This document shows positions 1 through 10,514 of a DNA stretch of 14,177 nucleotides, one piece after another. The first letter of the stretch is position 1. Every line of letters begins with the position of its first letter. The stretch lies in contig JABUQX010118633.1 in the NCBI GenBank assembly GCA_015478945.1, positions 5,001 to 19,177 on the forward strand, given 5' to 3'. The notes beneath the pieces were generated by a model, which did no database searches, was not told where the DNA came from, and saw only the letters and a program-made list of their open reading frames with translations. The stretch is from Trachelipus rathkii (Eukaryota; Arthropoda; Malacostraca; Isopoda; Trachelipodidae). Both the position numbers and the translations under genes were made by a program.

Positions 1-373
1 TCTTCTACTGGGCGCTACTCTGTTCGGTCATCCTGTGCCGCCTGTACCGTGCTTCTCACTGCAGGTGCGGACCAACTGCACGTAAGAGTACAGAGTGGTC
101 GAAGCCTTCTCAGTGACCTTAATGTGTGCACACCTAGCTCTCACCTGACAGCTACACGCTACTACCCGACGTCCTTCCAGGTCCGGAGAGCGGAGTGTGC
201 TCGCGGCATTGTCACTGGGGGAGTTCTGTTGCGTCTGGTGCAGGAGGTTGCTAGCACCACCAATGAAAAGCAGCTTCCGGAATAAACGCCACTTTATCGG
301 GGACAGCTCACTCTCTTCACATCCATTATTATTCTTCTATTGAAGGTGGTTATTCAAGACCAGAATTTTAACA
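1..373 (+). other. GC-balanced patch, possible partial LTR or 3' transcript end
   Basis: This stretch is much richer in G+C than everything that follows up to about 9.5 kb. One + frame is open from base 1 to a TAA at 283-285 (about 94 codons), but its translation shows no domain I recognise. Its only in-window start would be a GTG at 49, so it is at best a 3' fragment. A polypyrimidine-AG (ttctcactgcag) near 53-64 resembles a splice acceptor. An AATAAA overlaps the stop codon, and the segment ends in a TTTTAACA-like string just before the microsatellite begins. LTRs of insect retrotransposons often have a poly-A signal 50-100 bases before a terminal CA, so a truncated LTR is plausible. The 5' end lies outside the window, so neither reading can be confirmed. 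Confidence 0.3.
281..286 (+). promoter_or_regulatory. AATAAA, candidate polyadenylation signal
   Basis: An exact AATAAA sits in the only GC-balanced part of the left end and overlaps the TAA that closes the open frame above. It is the single poly-A hexamer in a non-AT-rich context here. The many others in the window lie in A-rich repeats and mean nothing. A downstream GT-rich element is only weakly suggested (gaaggtggtt near 342-351). Confidence 0.25.
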
Positions 374-748
374 TCTTTCAATATATATATATATAGGTAT
401 TTATATATATCATAAGCATTCTTATGTCAAAATAAACCGAATATTAGTTTTATATATTACAATACATTCATTACGTTACATACATATTACATATATATAT
501 ATATATATATATATATGACAGATATTTATTATATTAACTATAGCAAAGAGTCAGTCACTGAAATACATATATATTATATATATTATATATATATATTATT
601 ATACATACATACATATTATTATTACATATTATTATTATTATGAACATATACAAATACATACATACATAGATGTATTATATATATATATATATTATTATAT
701 ATATATATATATTATTATATTTTATATATATGCATTTATAAAGACAGA
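374..748. repeat. Interrupted (TA)n, (ATT)n and CATA microsatellite
   Basis: Runs of alternating TA (for example about 491-516 and 675-691) are mixed with ATT triplets (about 614-640) and catacata tetramers (about 602-613 and 655-668). There is no coding or RNA signal. The composition is typical of non-coding eukaryotic DNA and prone to slippage. Confidence 0.92.
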
Positions 749-770
749 TTTTTTTTTTTTTTTTTTTTTT
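749..770. repeat. Poly-T run (22 T)
   Basis: A pure T run of 22 bases follows an AT microsatellite. It could be the tail of a retroposed sequence on the minus strand, but no retroposon body can be recognised next to it. Confidence 0.9.
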
Positions 771-825
771 ATATCAAGATAAACATGGTCAATTTGAATT
801 ATTTTAGGTTTGAATTACTCGGATT

Positions 826-2490
<1,665 letters not shown>

Positions 2491-2499
2491 AACTATTTG

Positions 2500-4380
2500 A
2501 ATCTATAAGGTTTATATTCAGCTCATTGTAAAATTAGTATAAGGCTTAACATGTATAGCATCGATATCGTATGGGAGATTAGAATTGATTAGAAGTTGTA
2601 TGGTGACAAAATCGGTTCTAAAACCTAACACAGCTTAGTACACTGATAATAAAGCTGCTAACTGATTATCAAATGTGTCCTGGGCGCTAACTGATATCAA
2701 CAGAGGTATAAGAGGTTAAAGTCGTAACATAAGCATAGAAAATATACGTAACACTCTAGTTCAATAGGCTTTTTGAGATATAACGCTAATAGACATATAT
2801 TTAATCAAGTTCTTTATTTATGATACACTCAGTACTCTGGAATCATGATATGCGGAATATTATGCTCTAGTAATGGTAACATAGTTCTCGACATGAAAAA
2901 GGTCTAAACTGTCAGAATTGCATCTGTATGCTAAGTGATTATGATATGTAGCATAGAGATCAAAAGCCTAACTACTGACATTAATATGCTACATGGAATA
3001 ATACTGCTAGCTATATTAAGCAAGTTCCATCACTAGCTTAGCAACAGGTAAAGTAAGTCATAACATTAAAGAATATCAAGAAACGTAATCACTATTCACT
3101 GATCTTTTCAAAGCATAGTCTTTAACATATCAATGTTAATTTCACATTATCATAGGTAATATCTAACAAAGATTTATCGTATCCGTAACTATACTATAAG
3201 TATGATTGAAGCACATGAATTACAATGGACACACACACGGCGCACACACAATATGTACATCCACTCAACAAAGAATATCTTAGCGGTAACAATTAGATGT
3301 TTATGTATGTTATGTATTCTACTATTAATAAGAAATGCATAACATTAGTATCATGACCTAATCTTTACACATCTTGATACTAATTATACAATTGCCCTAC
3401 ATTCTTTTCATTTCTACTTGTTAATCATATTTAGTCAGTACAAACACTTTAACAATAATTAAGCACGAATAAGAACATGTATAGGATAACGTTTAACAAA
3501 AAGATATCATCCATTACTTTACAGAACTGTACACGCTATATAAAATCTGGTTTCCAAAAATTAGTTACACAGTTTTTCTAATAGCATATGCATAATCATA
3601 TAAAAAACAAAAACATAATCAACAATATGTACTAAACAATAATAATTACATACAGAACAATTACAAAACAACAAAAATAACTACAAAGTAACAATAAATA
3701 CACAAATACAAAACAATAACAGATAACTACAAAGTATCCTATAGTCATCCTCCTCAAGTCTATAACAATACACCACACACACACACACAACACCACAGAG
3801 GGACTTTACACATGATATCACTCCGCCCTGAACCTACAATTTTTAAAATACCTAATATTAACATTCTCTTAAGAAAACAAAGGATATTAATATATAAAAG
3901 TAAACATAGCTCATAACCTGAACTAAGAAATATAATGTACAACGAATATACAAAATTTTTAACAATAAAATTAAGCACGAATAAACTGCTAATTAACAAG
4001 TTTCATACTTAACAACTGTATAAGTACCTAACAATAGCTATATACAAATACGTAACTATTTCACCGACATATATATATATATATATATTAATATATTTGC
4101 TTAATTTTGTCAAGCATATTCTCTAACATATCAAATGTTAATTTTATAATTAAATCATGGTAAAATTTAAATCACAAAAACTCTTTTTATCATCTCTTAG
4201 CTGACTAATGGATCTAAATATTCTTTCAAATATCGAAAATATAAAATATACCAAATAAAGTTTTTATTTTTTACATTCACATAGTAATTAATTTTTAACA
4301 AATAACTAAAAACAATACCTTACCTATTAAACCAATTATAATCCCTAATCGAATAATTGTTAGTATATTGAATGGTATTA
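2500..4380 (-). repeat. Inverted tandem-unit array, left arm of palindrome P1
   Basis: Read on the minus strand, this region repeats the same phrases as the + array at 4610-6060 in the same order. Examples are the block-alpha phrases aacaaagatttatcgtatcc (minus-strand form, 3167-3186), caatgttaattt (3132-3143) and acttaacaactgt (about 4006-4018), and the block-beta phrase attaagcacgaata (about 3970-3983). CA tracts at about 3229-3250 and 3774-3788 mirror GT tracts on the other side. Matching is clear from about 2990 to 4380. Between 2500 and 2990 it is weaker but still shows the TTAGCAG, AGCTGTGTTAGGTTT series on the minus strand near 2620-2665. Divergence is high, with many small indels. A minus-strand open frame at 3760-3999 is only a translation of this repeat. 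Confidence 0.8.
4069..4090. repeat. (TA)n run inside the left P1 arm
   Basis: A short TA run follows ttcaccgac. The mirror position in the right arm (around 4825-4850) has no TA run, so it was gained on one side or lost on the other after the arms formed. Confidence 0.7.
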
Positions 4381-4609
4381 ATAAAAATATTACCGCAAGT
4401 AGTAACACCTAACCACTTTATTAAAAACATTAAGGTACAATAGGTAAACACCTAACCACTTTCAGGAGGTAATCCTGAAATTATAATTGTTGACTTACTT
4501 AACCATTTTTAACACATTAGGTGTTATCTATTCGCGTAATGTTTTATAATATCATGTGTATAGGGTTTTATATTTGCGTTAATTGTTATTATAGTAGCAA
4601 TTCCATTCG
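4381..4609. other. Centre of palindrome P1
   Basis: This spacer joins two divergently oriented arrays. Inverted words flank it: the minus strand of about 4333-4363 matches about 4610-4640 (ACAATTAT, then GGGAT..TATAATTG). AATAGGTAAACACCTAA near 4439-4455 faces TTAGGTGTTATCTATT near 4529-4544. A local direct repeat (acacctaaccacttt) occurs at about 4407 and 4448. No open frame or RNA gene is visible. Confidence 0.7.
4460..4480. repeat. Perfect hairpin at the P1 centre
   Basis: TTTCAGGA (4460-4467), loop GGTAA, then TCCTGAAA (4473-4480): eight perfect pairs with a 5-base loop. It lies within about 20 bases of the symmetry axis inferred from the long arms, which suggests it is part of the fold rather than chance. 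Confidence 0.75.
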
Positions 4610-6060
4610 CTACAATTATCGTTGGGATTTATAATTGTTAGGTAATGAAGTTTAAGTTGGAATTTTGTTAAATCTTAACTATGTTATAATGTAAAAACTT
4701 TGTTACGTTAGTCATATATTTATATTGTTAGTATGATAACTAGAAAACAGAGAGTTATGATAAATATTGTTGTTAAATATTATTATATTAATAAAAAATA
4801 TTAACATTAATGTAAAATATGCTTGAAAAAGTGTGAAAAGTTACGTTTGTACGATGTTACTTTACTGCTTTTAAGTATGGAACTTTGTATAAAAAGTATT
4901 ATTTTATTTATTTATTATGTATTTTGTTTCGTTGAACATTATATCTTTAGTTCAGGTGATGCTATGTTAGCTTTATTAATGTGAAAACTTTGTTACGTTA
5001 GGCATATATATTAAGTGTGTGTGTGTGTGTGGTATTTTATATTTTTAGTTCATTGCAATAGTTTGGAAAGGTTACGATAAATTCTTGTTAAATATTTAAC
5101 TATTCTAATCTGAATAATTAACAATGAATGTTAGAGATATGCTTGACAAATTATGAATAGTGTTTAACGTTTTTGTATGCTTAAGTAAGATTACTTCTAT
5201 GTTCTCAAGTAAGGAACTTTGTTTATGTTAGCAGTTTAATCGTGCTTAAGGTACAGCTGTTTAGGTTTGTCGTTGTACATTATTAAAACTTCTTAGTCTC
5301 AGGTGAAATACTTGTTAAGCTTTGTTAATTAACTGTGAAAACATTGATACGTTTAAGCATATATTTGTGTGGTGTGTGTTGTCGTTTGTATGTGCCTGTT
5401 GAGTTACATTTATTTCTTGCTTCATTACAGTAATAATTATTATATAGTGTTATGAGATTGATAAAAATTCTTTTGATTTAAATATACTATGATTAAAGTG
5501 AAATATAAATCTATAGATATGTTTTAAGATATTGACTGGAAAAAGTTAGTTGGAAAATAAGGTTACGTTTTTAGTAATGCTATGTATAGTATTATATTTT
5601 ACTGTTTTTATAGGAAATTATATTTTTCTGAGCCGTTTGATTCGGCTTATATAGTGTATTTAGGTTTGTCGCGTAACATTATATCTTAGTTCAGATGATG
5701 CTTTTGTTAGCTTTATCATGTAAAAACTTAATGTTACGTATGATTGGCAATTATATTCTATCGTTGATCAGTGTGAATAATGAACCTTTGATTTTATGTT
5801 ATAGTTTATTCCTCAAAAAGCGCTTTAAAGGTCTACGTTTTATGTATATGACTATGTTAGTTACTTTCAACTCGTTGTATAATTGCGACGAACTTTGTTC
5901 AATCGTTAGCATACAGTTTATATTCGTGCTTAAGGTGTGTTAGGTTTGAATCACGTTGTACTCTATATTGCATTGATAATATTCAGCAAGTTTGATGCTA
6001 TGTTAGCTATTATATAATTGTGAAAACTTTGTTACTCGATTATAATGTCATGCATATTTA
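4610..6060 (+). repeat. Tandem-unit array (alpha plus beta blocks), right arm of P1
   Basis: A conserved phrase, g(t)gaaaactttgttacg, begins at 4691, 4981, 5335, 5720 and 6020, giving unit lengths of about 290, 354, 385 and 300 bases. Each unit has block alpha (gagatatgcttg..., ttacgtttttgta, aagtatggaactttg, ttagcagttta) and block beta (attcgtgcttaagg, gtgttaggttt, cattatatcttagttcagg, atgctatgttagctt, the phrase above, then a GT tract). Apparent open frames such as 5695-5943 are not kept open between units, so they are not genes. Copies differ by many point changes and single-base indels. Confidence 0.85.
5015..5030. repeat. (GT)8 tract at the end of block beta
   Basis: A pure GT run follows catatatattaa. 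The equivalent place in the next unit (about 5370-5390) is a broken GT tract, and later units have lost it. Confidence 0.85.
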
Positions 6061-6256
6061 CGTATGATATCATGTTATAAAGAACCTATTGAAATTTATG
6101 CATATTGATTTTATACCAAAAATTATACTCTCGAAAATTGTGACTTTGAAACAAATAGTAGAACTCATAGGTTCATAACAGTAATCATTATAGGATGGTG
6201 GGTAGGTCAAATAAAGAGTGCTATGGAAGGTATGGAGCACGGTATATAGTTAGGTA
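6061..6256 (+). repeat. Spacer between tandem units and module B, copy I
   Basis: AT-rich sequence ending in a G-rich phrase (ggatggtgggtaggtcaa, about 6193-6210) before the first TTTACTGA. A similar G-rich phrase (ggatggcttgtgtttgtggtggg) stands at the same place in copy II near 8359-8381, which supports homology of the two spacers. No gene is visible. Confidence 0.5.
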
Positions 6257-6470
6257 TTGATTTACTGATTTTCTGATTTAAGGTGTGTAAAGATGCAATT
6301 TTTTTACGTGTTATAGACATGAAAAGCATAAATTTTTTTTAGTAAATACAAAAATGTTAAAAGCAAATTAAATTAAAAATAAATAAAAATAACTAAAAAT
6401 TTTTTAAAATAAAATAAATTAAATTTAAATAAAAACAGATAAATAAAAATAAATAATGTAAAATGACACT
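6257..6470 (+). repeat. Module B (single, degraded) plus A-rich arm, copy I
   Basis: TTGATTTACTGATTTTCTGATTTA starts at 6257 and is followed by aaggtgtgtaaag..caatttttttacg..gacatgaaaagcataaatttttt. The last B copy of copy II (8641-8740) has the same order: TTTACTGA repeats, ggtaatgcaatatttttacgag, acatgaaaagaattaattttttt. An A-rich tract of aaataaa words then runs to about 6470. Copy I has one B module where copy II has three. Confidence 0.75.
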
Positions 6471-6565
6471 TACAAATAAATAATTACGCAACAATATATT
6501 TTATGATGAACGCTTTATAAAAAGAAAAAAGAATATTTTTCAAAATAGAAAACGTGATTATTCTG
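6470..6565 (+). repeat. Boundary segment gamma, copy I
   Basis: The string acaatatattttatg..acgctttataaaaagaaaa..atttttcaaaatagaaaacg matches 9430-9520 on the + strand and about 12755-12850 on the minus strand. The three copies share TATAAAAAGAAAA-type wording and AAAATA(T/G)AAA. The segment always lies just after an A-rich arm or beside a tandem-unit array, so it marks a module boundary. It is non-coding. Confidence 0.7.
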
Positions 6566-7014
6566 TCGTATATATATATTAATTATAAATATATTAATAA
6601 TAATATATATTATTATATATATATATAACTATATCTTATAATATAATATATAATATATTATATATATATTTATATACTTATATATATTATATAATATATA
6701 TAATTATAATATTATTATAAATATATTATAATATATTATTATTTTATATTATATATAATTATTATATTAATATATTATATATATATCATATATATCATTA
6801 AATATCTATATATATCTATAAATTATATATAACTATATATATTATATATATATTATACTAGTATATTATAATTATATATATATATACTATAATTAATATA
6901 TATTTATATATATTATATATATATATAATTATATTACTTATATTTTATAATATATTAATATTTTTATATATATATATTATATATACTATATATATATATT
7001 ACATATTAATATAT

Positions 7015-7064
<50 letters not shown>

Positions 7065-7251
7065 AATATATAATATATAAATATATATATATATATATTA
7101 CATATTATATATATTATATATATATATATATTAAATATATTATATAATAATATTATGATTATTACTTATATTAATATATATATATATTAATATATTATAT
7201 TAAAATATATATATAATATTATAAATTATATATATTATATAATATATATAT

Positions 7252-7289
<38 letters not shown>

Positions 7290-7430
7290 TATTAAGATAT
7301 ATTATAACTATATATATTATTATATTTTAATATTAATATATATTATAATATATATATATTATATATATATATAAACTATATATATACTATATCTATATAA
7401 ATATATTATAATAATATTAATATATCTTCA
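6566..7430. repeat. Long imperfect (TA)n/(TAA)n block
   Basis: About 870 bases made almost only of A and T, in broken TA, ATT and TTAATA words, with a pure TA stretch at about 7021-7057. It stands between gamma and the tandem units of copy II. On the right side, gamma' and units' are almost adjacent, so this block has no counterpart there. Nothing else is visible in it. Confidence 0.93.
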
Positions 7431-7436
7431 ATTGGT

Positions 7437-8220
7437 GTGTGATGCATGATGTGTGTGTAGCATTTTTCTTAGTTCATTAACAATAGTAGGTTAGTAAAGA
7501 TATAATCTTTTTAACTGTATTCTTCTATGTTATGTAAAATTAAAATTAATATGCTAGAGATATACCTGAAAAAAAGTGTGAATAGGTTACGTTTCTGTAT
7601 GTTATGTTAGTATACTTACTGTTGTTAAAGTATGGAACTTTGCTAATGTTAGCAATATTCGTATGTGGTGTTGTGTGTGGCATTTATTATTAGTTGATAT
7701 GTTAGAAGATAATGCTTTGAAAAAAGTATGAATAGGTTAGTTTTTGTATGCTATGTTATTTACTACTGTTGTTAAGTATGAAAACTTGTTAATGTTAGCA
7801 GTTTCTTCGGTGTGTGTTGGTGTGTGTGTGTGTGTGTGTTGTTGTGTGGTGTAAGTGTGTGGTGTCGTGGCACTTTATTCCTACGTTGATTACTATAGTT
7901 AGTTAGGACACGATAGATCTTTGTTAAAATTTAGCTATGTTAAATGTAAAAATTAACAATGATATTATGCTAGAGATATGTTTGGAAAAAAGTGTGAATA
8001 GGTTTACGTTTTGCATTGTTAATGTTACGTTTACTTACTGTTTGTCTAAGTATGGGAACTGTGCTAATGTTAGCAGTTTATCTCGGTGTGTGTTGCGTCG
8101 AGTGTGTTCTGTGTGTGTGTTTCTAGTGGTGTTTGTGTGTGTGTGTGTGTTGTGGTGTGTGTGTGTGGGTGTGTGGTGTGTGTGTGTGTGTGTGTGGTGT
8201 GTGTGCGCGCGCGGCCGGCG
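7437..8220 (+). repeat. Tandem alpha units with GT tracts, left arm of P2
   Basis: About three units are anchored on (t)atgctagagatat..gaaaaaagtgtgaataggtt at about 7549, 7698 (shortened) and 7965, and on aagtatggaactttgctaatgttagca at about 7628, 7777 and 8048. Each ends in a GT tract and a gtggca(c)tttatt phrase. They are the alpha block of the P1 arrays without block beta. The 101-codon frame at 7937-8242 reads Val/Cys/Trp repeats through the GT tract and is not a gene. Confidence 0.85.
8085..8220. repeat. GT/TGG tract ending in a GC-only run
   Basis: Alternating GT with some TGG interruptions leads into 16 consecutive G/C bases at 8205-8220 (gcgcgcgcggccggcg). Alternating purine-pyrimidine runs of this type, GT joined to CG, are the classic context for left-handed Z-DNA. 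It is the most GC-rich point in a very AT-rich neighbourhood. Confidence 0.85.
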
Positions 8221-8389
8221 TGGGATGGTATACAGGTTATGATAGGTTTTAGTAGGTTATGTTAAATGATTTTAATATGAAATTTTTTTCAAAGAACTTA
8301 TTGTGTGTTATGTTATTACAAAATATGAGCGAATAAATAGATCAACTTATGAATTTATGGATGGCTTGTGTTTGTGGTGGGAGGGCAGT
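8221..8389 (+). repeat. Spacer between units and module B, left side of P2
   Basis: The piece gaaatttttttcaaagaacttattg (about 8279-8303) is matched on the minus strand of the right arm by atttttcaaagtaactttat near 11666-11692. The spacer is therefore part of the inverted repeat. A partial alpha unit (ggttatgataggttttagtagg) opens it. No gene is visible. Confidence 0.6.
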
Positions 8390-8740
8390 TTGATTTACTG
8401 ATTTACTGATATAGGGTATGTAAAAACGTAACAATTTTAGTAAAAATTATGACTTGAATCAATAGATCAATAGATCAATATATCATGGAGGGGTGGGAGT
8501 GTAGTGTGGTTTGTTTGATTTACTGATTTACTGATTTACTGCTTTAGGGTATGTAAAACATAATAATTTTAGTAAAAATATTACTTGAATCAATAGATCA
8601 ATAGATCAATAGATCATGGACGAGGGGAGTGGTGGGATTTTTGATTTACTGATTTACTGATTTACTGAATTACTGGCTGCTTTAAAAGGGTAATGCAATA
8701 TTTTTACGAGTTTAAACATGAAAAGAATTAATTTTTTTAT
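8390..8740 (+). repeat. Module B, three tandem copies, left side of P2
   Basis: Copies start at 8390, 8515 and 8641, a period of about 125. Each opens with 2-4 TTTACTGA octamers. The first two continue with gctttagggtatgtaaaa, aattttagtaaaaat, acttgaatc, then 3-4 AATAGATC octamers, atcatgga, and a G-rich gggagtggtggg phrase. The third switches after the octamers to the atgaaaag..attttttt join that leads to the A-rich arm. Two different 8-bp tandem repeats are thus nested in a 125-bp tandem repeat. Three inverted copies lie at 11244-11660. Confidence 0.88.
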
Positions 8741-8753
8741 AGTAAAACAAAAA

Positions 8754-8754
<1 letters not shown>

Positions 8755-8801
<47 letters not shown>

Positions 8802-9420
8802 AAAAAAAATAAAATAAAAAAAAATTAAAGACAAAGTATAAATGTAAAAAAAACTTATAAAAAAAAATAGTAAAAAAAATAAAAAAAAATAAAAAATTAA
8901 AGTTAAAAAATTAAAATAAAAAAAAATTTATCGCAAAGTATAAATGCAAAATAAAAACTATATATAAAAAAATGAAACACAAAGTATAGATGTAAAATAA
9001 ACTTATAAAAAAATAATTAGAAAAATAAAAAACAAAAAAATAAAAAAAACTTTACAAAATCAAAAAATTAAAACTAAAAAAAAATTAACATAAGTATAAT
9101 GCAAAATAAAACTTATATAAAAAAAATAGTTAAAAAAAATAAATTTATAAAAAAAAAAAGAAAAAATAAAAATTAAAAATAAAAAAAAAATTAAAATAAA
9201 AAAATCAAAGATAAAAAAAAAGAAAATTAAATTTAAATAAAGAAATAAAAAAAATTACAAATGAAAAATAAAAAAAATAAAAAAAAATTAAAAAAATTAA
9301 GTTAATAAAATTAATTAAAAAAAATAAAATAAATAAAAATAAATAAAAAAAAATAAAAAAAAATAATAAAATTAAACACAAAGTATAATGTAAAATTAAA
9401 CAAAAAAAAAATCTAAATAA
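8755..9420 (+). repeat. A-rich arm, left side of P2
   Basis: It begins with a 41-base A run (8759-8799) and continues as (A)nT words. Inside it a phrase, acaaagtata(a)atgtaaaa..aactta, recurs at about 8832, 8932, 8976, 9089 and 9376, so it is a diverged tandem array and not simple poly-A. The last copy (9371-9395) is the exact reverse complement of 11082-11106. The apparent minus-strand frame at 9205-9447 is poly-Phe/Leu/Ile from poly-T and is not a gene. Confidence 0.85.
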
Positions 9421-9424
9421 CATA

Positions 9425-9520
9425 ATGCAGAAATCAAACCTTAACAATATATTAGTTGACGTCTATAAAAAGAAAATGAGATTTGAAAATATAAATGTCA
9501 GTCTTCAACATTTAGAAAAA
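9425..9520 (+). repeat. Boundary segment gamma, copy II
   Basis: Atattagttgacgtctataaaaagaaaatgagatttgaaaatata pairs with gamma copy I and is very close to the minus strand of 12760-12825. A 106-codon ATG frame (9425-9745) starts here, but its first 30 codons are this repeat and its last 40 are the pyrimidine tract (Leu/Ser/Phe/Pro). I do not consider it a gene. Confidence 0.75.
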
Positions 9521-9633
9521 CGGGGTTTCTTTGCAAGATGCAACAGTAATGATATTGTATTATTAAACGAATCTTCACTAACTCAGTACCGCACCGGCTC
9601 TACTGCGGTCGGATGTTCAGGTACAGACTCTGA

Positions 9634-9745
9634 GATCCTTCTCCTACTCCTCCTACCTCATTCTTTCTATCCTCCCCCTTCTTCCTTTTCTTCTTCTTCC
9701 TCTGTTTTGCATTCCATTGCATTTTTCTCTCTTTCTTTTTCATAA
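9634..9745 (+). repeat. Pyrimidine tract (CCT/CTT-rich)
   Basis: A run made mostly of C and T, with cttctcctactcctcctacc, tcctcccccttcttcc and ttcttcttcc words. Purines are rare. Such tracts can form triplex (H-DNA) and often precede splice acceptors, but no exon follows. Confidence 0.75.
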
Positions 9746-9775
9746 GGCGGACCCCCCTTCCGTGAAGTCCCTGAC

Positions 9776-9935
9776 TTCGCAAGCATGATCTACCGACTCC
9801 GAGCTCTCGACTCCGACTCCCGACTCCCCGACTAGTCTTTATCCCGACTTCCGACTTTCCGACTGCCACGACTCCGACACCCCTCGATCTGGCGGACCCT
9901 CTAACCCGACTTCGACTTCGAATCCGATCTCCAAA
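9776..9935 (+). repeat. CGACTCC/CGACTTC short tandem repeat
   Basis: About fifteen variants of a 6-9-base word (cgactccg, cgactccc, cgacttcc, cgactttc) occur in a row, with a few unrelated insertions such as tagtctttat. The repeat is GC-rich and full of CpG, unlike the flanking arms. A shorter, more degraded version opens core 2 (about 12885-12945). Confidence 0.8.
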
Positions 9936-10205
9936 TTACAGTTCTTCCTACTCGAGACTTGTACTCAATTTTTTAGGCGGGGGGCAGCATCATTATCAAC
10001 TTAAGAAGGTGGCACGCAGAGGGACGTAAGCTCTTGTTATTAGACGTACAGAGACTTAACGTCACTCATATAGCTCACTTCATCAAAATTGATTAACGAG
10101 TCGCGTGATTTGTTTCGCTTTTAATTCTGCCTTACCTACTTATTGTGTTATCTCTAATTGCTTACGAATTATTAATTTATTGACATTGTTGTTGCTGTCT
10201 AATTA

Positions 10206-10251
10206 AGATGGAAGTCTATGATCAACTTCCATTTAAGGAAAGTATATCCTT
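10206..10251. repeat. Two adjacent small hairpins in core 1
   Basis: ATGGAAGT (10208-10215) pairs with ACTTCCAT (10225-10232) across a 9-base loop. AAGGA (10235-10239) pairs with TCCTT (10247-10251). Both are perfect and follow each other directly. Their role is unknown, and they are absent from core 2. Confidence 0.6.
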
Positions 10252-10390
10252 ATTATCATTAATTCGAGTTCTAATTTATTAATTACTTATTTATATTATT
10301 CTTATTATAATTCATATATATAACATTTTGGTCGGTACAAATAAAGTTTTATAACTAAAAAGCTGTAATTTTCAATTTATACTATAATTA

Positions 10391-10510
10391 TCAAAGTTTC
10401 ATAACGATTATCAAAATGTTTCGAAGTCAAATCGGTGGACGCTAATTCACTCTCAATATGTTTTATTCACATTTTACATATTATCACAATCTTTGTGTTT
10501 AGTTTGTATT
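10391..10510 (+). repeat. Core tail block, copy 1
   Basis: (C)CAAAGTTTCAT..ACG..TATCAAAATGT.TTCGA..AAATCGGTGGAC is shared with 13221-13270. The spacing between CAAAGTTTC and ATCGGTGGAC is 39 bases in both copies. TTTGTGTTTAGTTTGTATT follows in both. Conserved spacing between diverged copies shows this is a real repeat family. Confidence 0.85.
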
Positions 10511-10514
10511 ATTC

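Larger units (their letters stand above)
9521..10514 (+). other. Core 1: GC-richer loop of palindrome P2
   Basis: About 1 kb lies between the A-rich and T-rich arms and is not self-symmetric. In order it holds a unique stretch with a 6-bp hairpin (ACCGCA/TGCGGT near 9589-9610), a pyrimidine tract, a CGACTCC-type repeat, a G-rich box, AT-rich sequence with two small hairpins, and a tail shared with core 2. The G-rich box (TTTTTAGGCGGGGGGCAG at about 9970) and the exact 16-mer ACGCAGAGGGACGTAA (10014-10029) recur in core 2, as does the tail at 10391-10510. No open frame spans it. It may be the internal part, or a 3' end, of a mobile element. Confidence 0.7.

Noticed and set aside
53..64. Polypyrimidine-AG as a splice acceptor
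   Set aside because: A lone 12-base match with no branch site, and the frame is open on both sides of it, so it gives no evidence for an exon boundary.
5695..5943. 82-codon + frame in the tandem array
   Set aside because: Lies fully in one alpha-beta unit and is not kept open in the neighbouring units.
7937..8242. 101-codon + frame with Val-Cys-Val-Trp repeats
   Set aside because: It is a translation of one alpha unit and its GT tract. The other units do not keep the frame open.
4610..8260. Repeated GGTTA/GTTAGG words, telomere-like
   Set aside because: They are scattered parts of longer alpha and beta units and never occur as a perfect TTAGG tandem run.
8390..8740. Regularly spaced repeats resembling a CRISPR array
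   Set aside because: The period is about 125, whole modules are similar with no unique spacers, and the context is eukaryotic-type microsatellite DNA.
9425..9745. 106-codon ATG frame in the core
   Set aside because: The first third is repeat segment gamma and the last third is the pyrimidine tract. No domain was seen in the middle.
9600..9869. 89-codon minus-strand Lys/Arg/Gly/Ser-rich frame
   Set aside because: It is the complement of the pyrimidine tract and of the CGACTCC repeat, so a composition artefact.
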